From Opitutia bacterium UBA7876 (GTDB lineage Bacteria > Verrucomicrobiota > Verrucomicrobiia > Opitutales > Seribacteraceae): a stretch of DNA of 20,185 nucleotides. Shown in pieces: positions 1 through 6,179 of this stretch (its first letter is position 1; every line of letters starts with the position of its first letter). The position numbers were made by a program, and so were the translations under genes. The notes beneath the pieces were generated by a model that was not told where the DNA came from, made no database searches, and saw only the letters and a program-made list of their open reading frames with translations. The stretch spans positions 1-20,185 of the forward strand of contig DLRY01000056.1 in assembly GCA_002500665.1 (NCBI GenBank). Direction: 5' to 3'.

Positions 1-268
1 GACCGCCAAGTACGGTGACGTCACCCGTGGACCCCGCGTAATCAACGCAAACGTCAAGAGGTCCATGAAGTCCATCCTGAAGGAGATCCAATCCGGTAAG
101 TTTGCCCGGGAATGGGTCAAGGAGTACCAGGAGGGCCTGCCCAAGTACAACAAGTTGCTCGAAGATGGCGAAAAACACCCGATTGAGGTGACTGGCCGTC
201 ATCTTCGATCCCTCATGCCCTGGATCCCGAAGAAGAACATCAAGGGTGCTCAGGCCGCGTACGGTTGA
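1..268 (+). CDS. ilvC: ketol-acid reductoisomerase, C-terminal part
   Basis: Only the last 88 codons are present; the gene enters from the left edge in the frame that starts at base 2. The enzyme isomerises and reduces acetolactate or acetohydroxybutyrate with NADPH in valine, leucine and isoleucine synthesis (cytosol). The visible part begins with KYGDVTRGPRVI, a hallmark of the knotted C-terminal domain of class I KARI, and ends with a HPIEVTGRHLRSLMPWI segment typical of the family's last residues. The TGA is at 266-268. A strong intrinsic terminator follows at 294-333, so this is probably the last gene of its transcript. Together with cimA further right it points to isoleucine synthesis in this organism. 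The assignment is confident; the missing N-terminal Rossmann domain cannot be judged. Confidence 0.93.
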   Translation, partial: TAKYGDVTRGPRVINANVKRSMKSILKEIQSGKFAREWVKEYQEGLPKYNKLLEDGEKHPIEVTGRHLRSLMPWIPKKNIKGAQAAYG

Positions 269-293
269 TTTCGCTCTTCCAAAAGTCTTTGAC

Positions 294-333
294 CGGCGCG
301 GGAAAGGTTCGCCTTTTCCGCGCCGTTGTTTTT
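294..333 (+). terminator. intrinsic terminator after ilvC
   Basis: A 14-bp stem pairs 294-307 with 312-325, with a single G-U pair, and is closed by a TTCG tetraloop at 308-311. It is followed directly by TTGTTTTT at 326-333. This is a textbook Rho-independent terminator. Oddly, its U-tract ends only 5 bases before the proposed ATG of hemC, so any transcript of hemC that starts upstream must read through it. Confidence 0.92.
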
Positions 334-338
334 AGCCC

Positions 339-1205
339 ATGACCAAGGATTGCGATAAGGTGGTTCTAGCCACTCGCAAAAGTCCGCTTGCCCTCAGGCA
401 GGCTGAGTTGGCATCCTCCGCCCTGCAGCGGACTATCGGAGCGGAGGTTGAGATCCTGCCTCTTTCCACTACCGGTGACCAGCGCTTGGAATGGTCGCTC
501 GAACAGGAGGGAGGAAAGGGTCTTTTCACCAAGGAGCTCGAAGTGGCCCTGCTGGATGGTCGGGCAGATCTGGCCGTCCACAGCGCCAAGGATATGCCCA
601 CGGATCTACCGCAAGGGCTGGCCTTGGCGGGCTACCTTCCGCGGGCAGATCCCAGGGACGTTCTCGTTATCCGGGATGAGGTCGAGGTTCCTCGGGTAAT
701 CGCTACCGGCAGCCCTCGTCGAAGAGCCCAGATTCTCCACGGAAGTTGGTCCGATGCGGAGGTCAGGGAGATTAGGGGGAACGTCGGCACACGGCTTCGT
801 AAGATTGCCGAGGACCGGGAAGCCGATGCGACCATTCTCGCCGCTGCTGGGCTTCGCAGGCTCGGAATTGATGGGTTTCCCGGTTTGCGTTTCGAGTGCC
901 TAGCCCTGGAGACCATGGTGCCTGCGCCAGGTCAAGCCGCCATCGCCCTGCAGTGCCGGGAAGATGAAATCGACAATTTTACTAGTGCTTGTGACCCGGT
1001 TACCGCCGAGGAAGTTGATTTCGAGCGCTCCGTGCTCGCAACCATAGGGGGTGGTTGCCAGGTAGCAGTTGGCATCCACCGCAAGGGGGATCGGGTCTAC
1101 TTGTTTGATGGCGCCGGTGAAGGCCTCTTCAAACAGGTCGACCTTACCGGCATACCCTATCCCGCCTCTATCGATCGAACCCTATCATGCTTGGGCCGGA
1201 AATAA
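339..1205 (+). CDS. hemC: hydroxymethylbilane synthase (porphobilinogen deaminase)
   Basis: It polymerises four porphobilinogen molecules into hydroxymethylbilane, the substrate of the HemD domain encoded next. Visible family motifs: ATRKSPLALRQAE near residue 11, STTGD near 43, the active-site segment KGLFTKELE and AVHSAKDMPTDLP, TGSPRRRAQ, RGNVGTRLRK and APGQAAIALQ. Cys240 in GGGCQVAVG should carry the dipyrromethane cofactor. At 288 residues it is shorter than the usual ~310; the third domain after Cys240 has only 48 residues. The ATG at 339 has no Shine-Dalgarno site and sits directly behind the ilvC terminator. A GTG at 360 (giving MVLATRKSPLAL...) has AAGGA at 345-349 ahead of it and may be the true start. 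The 3' end overlaps cobA-hemD by 19 bases, which suggests translational coupling. Confidence 0.95.
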   Translation: MTKDCDKVVLATRKSPLALRQAELASSALQRTIGAEVEILPLSTTGDQRLEWSLEQEGGKGLFTKELEVALLDGRADLAVHSAKDMPTDLPQGLALAGYLPRADPRDVLVIRDEVEVPRVIATGSPRRRAQILHGSWSDAEVREIRGNVGTRLRKIAEDREADATILAAAGLRRLGIDGFPGLRFECLALETMVPAPGQAAIALQCREDEIDNFTSACDPVTAEEVDFERSVLATIGGGCQVAVGIHRKGDRVYLFDGAGEGLFKQVDLTGIPYPASIDRTLSCLGRK

Positions 1206-2737
1206 CGCATACAGGTAAAGTTTACCTTGTCGGGGCGGGTCCGGGAGACATCGGGTTGGTCACGGTCAAGGGTAGGGACCTGCTAGCCACTTGCGACCTG
1301 ATCGTATACGACAACCTCTTCAACTCAAGCCTTCTGGGTTATGCCGGGGTAGGCTGCGAATTGGTCGATGTGGGCAAAATTCCGGGCCGGCATACGCTCG
1401 ATCAGGCCGAAATCAACCAGATTCTAGTTGAGCAAGCCCGTTCCGGGAAAACCATTGTCCGCCTTAAGGGTGGAGATCCCAGTGTCTTCGGTCGGTGTGG
1501 TGAGGAGATGACGGCCCTTGATGCAGCCGGGGTTTCTTATGAGCTCGTACCCGGAGTGACCGCCGCCCTAGGTTGCGCCGCTTATGCAGGCATTCCGCTT
1601 ACTGATCGTGATTATGGCTCATCCATTTCCTTCCTTACGGGACATGAGGACGTCGAGAAGGAATCCCTGCGAATAAATTTCGGGAAATTCGCCGCCGCCG
1701 GCGGTACCCTCTGCGTATACATGGGGATGGGGAAACTAGAGGAAATCGTGGAAAAATTGATTGCGGGGGGGTTGTCCGGAGACAAGCCGTCTGCAATCGT
1801 TAGCAACGGCACCCTGCCGACCCAGAGAAAAGTCCTCGGGCCACTTGGGGAACTGGTTGACCTTGCCCGGAGCGAAGGGCTTGAGTCTCCGGCCGTCATT
1901 TTCGTGGGCAATGCCGTCGGGCTCGCCGGGAAAAACCAATGGTTCGAGGAACGTCCCTTCTTCGGTCGTCGCTTCGTCGTGACCCGTCCCAAGGGCCAGA
2001 GCAGTAGCCTCAAGGGCATGCTCGAAAACCTCGGTGCCGAGGTCCTCGAGCTACCCTTGATCAGGATCCTTCCCTCCGAGGACCGAAATCTCGTAACGGA
2101 GGCTTTTGCCGGTATCGCCACCTACGAATGGATCGTCTTTACAAGTGCCAACGGGGCTCGAGAGTTCTTCCGTCTTTTCTTCAAGGCCTTTGAGGACATC
2201 AGGAGCTTCGGACCCATGAGGGTTGCCTGCGTCGGCGAAGCCACTGCTGCAATCGTGCGTTCCTATAACCTTCAGGTTGAATTGGTACCGCTCGTCTCTA
2301 CCGCAGAGGACTTGGCCCGCTCCCTGATCGCTAGCGATTCACTCGATAGCGCCAACGTTTTGGTAGTAACCGGAAACCGCAACCGCGAGGTTTTGGTCGA
2401 GCTTCTGGAAACCGTCGGTCGGGCAATCGTGGACACTTTTCCCGTCTACGGGACCGACTTCGCCGACGTCGTCGAGGCGCGGAATCTCCCTGACTTTCTT
2501 CGCAGGGGAGCCGATGCCGTTATCTTCAACAGTTCATCCGCTGCTCTTTCCTACGTCGAGCAGGAGGAGGACCTTAAGTTGGAGGATGGAGCCACTGAGC
2601 CCCTTTTGTGCAGCATGGGGCCGCAAACATCCAAGACCTTGAGGGAAAACGGGCTGAAGGTAGGAATCGAGGCGGAAACTCCGAGCCTCGAGGCAGTGGT
2701 CGACTGCTTGTTGAAGAAGTTTGGAAGGAGTTCGTGA
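1187..2737 (+). CDS. cobA-hemD: fused uroporphyrinogen-III C-methyltransferase / uroporphyrinogen-III synthase
   Basis: A two-domain protein of 516 residues. Residues ~10-250 form a SUMT (CobA-type) SAM methyltransferase with GAGPGD near residue 16, RLKGGDPSVFGR, and a PGVTAALGCAAYAGIPLTDR block; it makes precorrin-2 for sirohaem or cobalamin. Residues ~258-516 form a HemD uroporphyrinogen-III synthase domain beginning FFGRRFVVTRPK, with VFTSANGAREFF and a C-terminal SLEAVVDCLLKKF helix; it cyclises hydroxymethylbilane. No CysG-type dehydrogenase/ferrochelatase domain is present, so that step must be encoded elsewhere. The ATG at 1187 lies inside the end of hemC in another frame, so one mRNA probably supplies consecutive pathway enzymes. 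CobA-HemD fusions are known in several bacterial groups; the identity is secure. Confidence 0.93.
   Translation: MLGPEITHTGKVYLVGAGPGDIGLVTVKGRDLLATCDLIVYDNLFNSSLLGYAGVGCELVDVGKIPGRHTLDQAEINQILVEQARSGKTIVRLKGGDPSVFGRCGEEMTALDAAGVSYELVPGVTAALGCAAYAGIPLTDRDYGSSISFLTGHEDVEKESLRINFGKFAAAGGTLCVYMGMGKLEEIVEKLIAGGLSGDKPSAIVSNGTLPTQRKVLGPLGELVDLARSEGLESPAVIFVGNAVGLAGKNQWFEERPFFGRRFVVTRPKGQSSSLKGMLENLGAEVLELPLIRILPSEDRNLVTEAFAGIATYEWIVFTSANGAREFFRLFFKAFEDIRSFGPMRVACVGEATAAIVRSYNLQVELVPLVSTAEDLARSLIASDSLDSANVLVVTGNRNREVLVELLETVGRAIVDTFPVYGTDFADVVEARNLPDFLRRGADAVIFNSSSAALSYVEQEEDLKLEDGATEPLLCSMGPQTSKTLRENGLKVGIEAETPSLEAVVDCLLKKFGRSS
2723..2730 (+). promoter_or_regulatory. ribosome binding site of trpF
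   Basis: GGAAGGAG lies 9 bases before the ATG at 2740 and within the last codons of cobA-hemD. It fixes the trpF start at 2740; the open frame continues upstream to 2608, but that part merely overlaps the HemD coding sequence. Confidence 0.75.
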
Positions 2738-2739
2738 TC

Positions 2740-3390
2740 ATGCAAGTTCCTGAAGTAAAGGTCTGTGGGGTTACCCGTCAAGAGGACGGTCAAAAAGCGA
2801 TATCGCTTGGAGCTTCCTACCTCGGATTTATTCTCTTCGAAGCTTCGCCGCGCTGGATCGATCCTGAAGAGGCGAGGGGAATTTGGGGCAAACTTGATCA
2901 AGGCAAGGCTCGATCGGTTGCCGTTGACGTGGACCCCGATCCTCTCCGACTAGCTAAAATCGACAGCCTTGGATTTGACTTCTTTCAATTGCACTTTCCT
3001 AGCTCCACGGACCCTGAGCGGGTTTGCCAATGGAGCGAAATAGTCGGTGCTGAAAGGCTTTGGCTTGCTCCCAAGATTCCTCCTTCGGAACCATTCCCAA
3101 AACAGTTTTTACCCTTTGGCGATACTTTTCTGCAGGATACTTACAGTCCCGACAAATTCGGAGGAACGGGTGAAGTTTCGGATTGGCAGTCTTTCGAAAT
3201 CTTGCAGTCAAGGTTTCCCTTCAAGAAATGGGTTCTTGCCGGAGGATTGGCTCCTGAAAATATCCTTGACGCACTATCTGCAACATCTGCGAATCATATT
3301 GATTTGAACAGTGGTATCGAAAGCGAGCCTGGTATAAAGGACCAAAAGAAAATGGAGAAGGCGTTTTCCATCTTGCACGAACAGCTATGA
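2740..3390 (+). CDS. trpF: phosphoribosylanthranilate isomerase
   Basis: This 216-residue (beta/alpha)8-barrel enzyme performs the Amadori rearrangement of phosphoribosylanthranilate in tryptophan synthesis. It opens with VKVCGVTRQED, whose Cys is the family's general base, continues with YLGFILFEASPRW, and carries an Asp in LQDTYSPDKFGGTGEVSDW that fits the general acid. WVLAGGLAPENI and HIDLNSGIESEPGIKD form the phosphate-binding end. The usual QLHG motif reads QLHF here, a minor deviation. I chose ATG 2740 because of its Shine-Dalgarno site and because family N-termini begin here. It starts 2 bases after the cobA-hemD stop and is therefore in the hemC operon, apart from other trp genes. 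No terminator is visible behind it. GC content drops in its second half. Confidence 0.92.
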   Translation: MQVPEVKVCGVTRQEDGQKAISLGASYLGFILFEASPRWIDPEEARGIWGKLDQGKARSVAVDVDPDPLRLAKIDSLGFDFFQLHFPSSTDPERVCQWSEIVGAERLWLAPKIPPSEPFPKQFLPFGDTFLQDTYSPDKFGGTGEVSDWQSFEILQSRFPFKKWVLAGGLAPENILDALSATSANHIDLNSGIESEPGIKDQKKMEKAFSILHEQL

Positions 3391-3473
3391 AAGATTAGCA
3401 ATTTGCCCTTCGTTTTTATCTGGTTAAGAATTCTACAAACTTTTAATTACAAATCCATCAAAATCTACAAATT

Positions 3474-4112
3474 ATGACCTCCGTTGGAAAAAAGTTCCCT
3501 GACCTCGCTGTTAATGCAATTGATGAATTGGGTGATACCTTCCACCTGAACGTCGTCGAAAAAGCAGTGGGTGAAAAAAAGAAAATTCTTCTCTTTTGGT
3601 ACCCCAAGGACTTTACTTTCGTCTGTCCGACTGAGTTGCATGCTTTTCAAGAGGCCTTGGGCGAATTTGACAAGAGAAATACCTTGGTGATCGGAGCTTC
3701 CTGCGATACCGCAGAAGTTCATTTTGCTTGGCTTAATACGCCCAAGGACGGGGGAGGAATTGAAGGGGTAACTTATCCTCTTCTTGCTGATAGCAACCGC
3801 AACCTGGCAAACATCCTTGGCATTCTTGACGAGACAAACGAGAGAGTGGATGAGGAATCGGGTGCCGTTTTAGTAGATGGTGACAGCGTATCTTACCGTG
3901 CGACTTTTCTGATCGACGAGGAGGGCATGGTATTTCACGAAGGAGTCAATCACATGCCAATCGGACGTAATGTTTCAGAATACTTACGCATCATTGATGC
4001 GTTTACGCACGTTCAGGAAAAGGGGGAGGTTTGTCCAGCTAACTGGGAGGAGGGCAAAGATGCAATGAACGCAAATCGTGAGGGAGTTCAGTCCTATCTG
4101 AGCTCTCACTAA
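3474..4112 (+). CDS. typical 2-Cys peroxiredoxin (AhpC/Prx1 type)
   Basis: A 212-residue thiol peroxidase that reduces hydrogen peroxide and organic peroxides in the cytosol. The peroxidatic Cys51 lies in FTFVCPTE, Arg142 in YRATFLID is the conserved active-site Arg, and the resolving Cys187 lies in GEVCPANWEEGK, so it should work as a two-cysteine dimer. SCDTAEVHFAW and HMPIGRNV are family blocks. From memory the whole protein looks very like Bacteroidota homologues. It starts a three-gene set with a thioredoxin 13 bases downstream and a DUF6952-like protein, the probable recycling partner and an unknown. The 83-base AT-rich gap in front probably holds the promoter, but I could not pick one with confidence; no clear Shine-Dalgarno site precedes the ATG. 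Confidence 0.94.
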   Translation: MTSVGKKFPDLAVNAIDELGDTFHLNVVEKAVGEKKKILLFWYPKDFTFVCPTELHAFQEALGEFDKRNTLVIGASCDTAEVHFAWLNTPKDGGGIEGVTYPLLADSNRNLANILGILDETNERVDEESGAVLVDGDSVSYRATFLIDEEGMVFHEGVNHMPIGRNVSEYLRIIDAFTHVQEKGEVCPANWEEGKDAMNANREGVQSYLSSH

Positions 4113-4125
4113 ACTATTTCCAGAG

Positions 4126-4440
4126 ATGCTACAGGAGCTGACCGAAGACAACTTAGGGGAATTGGTTGCCAAGGAGAGCCGCGTCCTTGTTCAGTATTCG
4201 GCTGGCTGGTGCGGCAATTGCCGAATCATGAAACCTAAATTCCGCAAGTCTTCAGAAGAGTTTGAGAATGTCATGTTTGTGATTGTCGATGCCGAGAAAT
4301 TTCCTGATTCGCGAAAATTGGCGGAGGTAGATAACCTGCCGACCTTTGCCGCTTTCAAGGATGGATCTCTTGTTAATCAAGTTCAGACAAACAAAGCGGA
4401 GGTGTTAAAGGAGTTTGTTGATGAAGCTGCCTCTGATTAG
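4126..4440 (+). CDS. thioredoxin-family protein with WCGNC active site
   Basis: A 104-residue single-domain thioredoxin fold without signal peptide, so cytosolic. The redox centre is W28-C29-G30-N31-C32, with Asn replacing the usual Pro of WCGPC; this should raise or shift its redox potential and may mark a dedicated partner rather than a general thioredoxin. The cis-Pro motif NLPTFAAFKDG is present, as is the DAEKFPDSRKLAEVDNLPT strand-helix region. It lies 13 bases after the peroxiredoxin gene and overlaps the next gene by 20 bases, so co-expression is likely and it is the obvious candidate reductant of that peroxiredoxin (inference). The WCGNCRIMKPKF block closely resembles, as I recall it, thioredoxins found beside peroxiredoxins in Bacteroidota. 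Confidence 0.9.
   Translation: MLQELTEDNLGELVAKESRVLVQYSAGWCGNCRIMKPKFRKSSEEFENVMFVIVDAEKFPDSRKLAEVDNLPTFAAFKDGSLVNQVQTNKAEVLKEFVDEAASD
4407..4413 (+). promoter_or_regulatory. ribosome binding site of the DUF6952-like gene
   Basis: AAAGGAG ends 7 bases before the ATG at 4421, inside the thioredoxin coding region. It supports ATG 4421 over the in-frame TTG codons at 4415 and 4418. Confidence 0.7.
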
Positions 4441-4678
4441 GCATATCTGCGAGTTTGTCGATGCCAATGACGAGGACTTTGTCGCAGAAGCGATTGAGGT
4501 TCTCGAGCACATGACCGATTATGAGGGCCTTGGTGACCAAGAAGTTGATGTTTTGGGAGAACTACTTTCCAATCTTTATGGTGCTCTAGAAGTGGAAAAA
4601 ACAGTCCGAGAGAGTGGGCTTGAACGAAAAGAGGCCATGAACGCCTTCATGAAGCGCGTGCAAGGCTCTATCGATTAG
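4421..4678 (+). CDS. small conserved protein, probably DUF6952 family
   Basis: An 85-residue acidic protein of unknown function, mostly helical by eye, with no signal peptide, membrane segment, cysteine pair or metal motif (a single Cys in HICEFVDANDEDF). The pattern MKLPLIRHICEF, EAIEVLEHM, VDVLGELLSNLYGALEV and AMNAFMKRVQGSID matches what I remember of the DUF6952 family in Flavobacteria, where it also sits behind a peroxiredoxin and a thioredoxin. Overlap by 20 bases with the thioredoxin gene and a good internal Shine-Dalgarno site indicate co-translation, so a role tied to that redox pair is plausible but unproven. Its stop codon TAG (4676-4678) is immediately followed by the reverse-strand stop of ffh. 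The family name is from memory and needs a profile search. Confidence 0.8.
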   Translation: MKLPLIRHICEFVDANDEDFVAEAIEVLEHMTDYEGLGDQEVDVLGELLSNLYGALEVEKTVRESGLERKEAMNAFMKRVQGSID

Positions 4679-6061
4679 TTAACCCTTGAATTGCTTGGCA
4701 AGTTTTGCCAATTCCTTGGGATCCATGTCACCCATGTCGGGCATCCCTCCTCCTCCCAAGGCACTCATCATTTGTTTCATTTTTCCGCCCTTCATCTTCT
4801 TCATCATTTTCTGCATCTGGGAAAATTGCTTGATCAACTGGTTGACGTCCTTGATCTGGACGCCTGCTCCGTCGGCAATCCTCTTCCTCCTCGAGCCTCC
4901 GATAATTCGCGGGAGGCGCCTTTCATCCTTGGTCATGGACAGGATGATGGCTTCGTGACGCACGAGGGCCTCCTCCTCGGCATCTCCAACCTGGACGTTG
5001 TTCATGCCGGGAAGCATTTTCGCAATGGAGCCCATCGAACCAATCTTCTTCATCTGCTTCATCTGTGAGAGAAAATCCTCGAAGTCGAATTCGGCCTTGA
5101 GCATCTTCTCCGCCATGCGCATCGACTCGTCCTGATCGAGGTTTTCCTGAGCTTTCTCAACCAGTGAAACGACGTCTCCCATCCCGAGAATCCTGGATGC
5201 GATGCGATCGGGGTGAAAAACCTCGAATTCATCTATCTTTTCGCCAACGCCCATGAACTTGATCGGGGCGCCCGTAACCTTCTTCATGGATAGGGCTGCC
5301 CCTCCACGGGCATCCCCGTCCACCTTGGTCAGCACAATGCCGGTCAGGGAAAGGCGTTCATGGAAAGTCTTGGCCACGTTTACGGCTTCTTGACCGAGAG
5401 CGGCGTCTGCGACGAGGAGGATCTCGTGGGGGTTCACCTCCCTTTTCAGTAACTCGAGCTCACGGACAAGTTCGTCGTCGATTTGCAACCGACCCGCGGT
5501 ATCGAAGATGATGATGTCGGAACCTTGTTTTTTGGATTCCTCCCATCCCGCTCGAGCGATGCCGGGGACGTCTTTCTCGGACCGGTCCAAATAGCATGGA
5601 AAGCCTTCCTGTTCGGCGAGAATTTCAAGTTGGTCGATGGCGGCGGGGCGATATACGTCGCAGGCCACCAGCATGGGGGAACGCCCATCCTTAGCCATTC
5701 GTCTGGCGAGTTTTGCGCTGGTGGTTGTTTTGCCCGCCCCGTGCAGCCCCACCATAAGGACCCTCAAAGGTCTGTCCTCACTCAATCGCGTCGTTCCTTC
5801 GCCCAACAACTTGACGAGTTCATCGTGGATGATCTTTACGACTTGCTGGCCGGGCGAGACGGATTTAAGCACTTCCTGCCCGAGGCAGGCGTTCTTTACC
5901 TCCTCGACGAATTCCCTTGCGGTACGGAAATGCACGTCGGCTGAAAGCAGGGCCTTGCGGACCTCCCCCAGCGCTTCGCTCACGTTTTCTTCCGAGAGCT
6001 TGCCTACTCCCCGCAAGTTGCGGAGGGTCTTGCCCAATTTATCACTTAGCGAATCAAACAT
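4679..6061 (-). CDS. ffh: signal recognition particle protein SRP54
   Basis: A 460-residue GTPase that, with 4.5S RNA and FtsY, targets nascent membrane proteins to the translocon. Domains: N helical bundle (1-95), G domain (~96-295) with P-loop GLHGAGKTTTSAKLA at 105-119, DVYRPAAIDQL, DTAGR at 187-191 and TKVDGDARGGAAL at 245-257, then a methionine-rich M domain (~300-440) with RIIGGSRRKRIADGAG for SRP RNA binding and a QMQKMMKKMKGGKMKQMM helix. The P-loop has His where GLQGSGKTT is usual, a conservative oddity. Length is normal. It is divergently placed from serA across a 118-base gap that must hold both promoters. No Shine-Dalgarno site is visible before the ATG at 6061. Its stop abuts the stop of the opposing gene, leaving no room for a terminator between them. 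Confidence 0.96.
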   Translation of the reverse strand: MFDSLSDKLGKTLRNLRGVGKLSEENVSEALGEVRKALLSADVHFRTAREFVEEVKNACLGQEVLKSVSPGQQVVKIIHDELVKLLGEGTTRLSEDRPLRVLMVGLHGAGKTTTSAKLARRMAKDGRSPMLVACDVYRPAAIDQLEILAEQEGFPCYLDRSEKDVPGIARAGWEESKKQGSDIIIFDTAGRLQIDDELVRELELLKREVNPHEILLVADAALGQEAVNVAKTFHERLSLTGIVLTKVDGDARGGAALSMKKVTGAPIKFMGVGEKIDEFEVFHPDRIASRILGMGDVVSLVEKAQENLDQDESMRMAEKMLKAEFDFEDFLSQMKQMKKIGSMGSIAKMLPGMNNVQVGDAEEEALVRHEAIILSMTKDERRLPRIIGGSRRKRIADGAGVQIKDVNQLIKQFSQMQKMMKKMKGGKMKQMMSALGGGGMPDMGDMDPKELAKLAKQFKG

Positions 6062-6128
6062 CTCAAGGGACCATCATGTCATTGCGGGAGGCTTGGGTGA
6101 AGCAATAAATCCACGACTTCTTTCCTCG

Positions 6129-6159
6129 TTGCCTTTTACAACTAATTGGGCATGATAAT
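6129..6159 (+). promoter_or_regulatory. candidate serA promoter
   Basis: TTGCCT at 6129-6134 and GATAAT at 6154-6159 resemble -35 and -10 boxes, but the 19-base spacer is longer than ideal. The -10 is only ~20 bases before the serA ATG, so the leader would be very short. This agrees with the lack of a Shine-Dalgarno site before serA. Confidence 0.35.
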
Positions 6160-6179
6160 TAGCCTTTTCCCTAGATACA

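Noticed and set aside
3391..3473. Terminator or precise promoter between trpF and the peroxiredoxin
   Set aside because: No stable hairpin was found, and the AT-rich sequence allows many weak promoter-like pairs, so I could not choose one.
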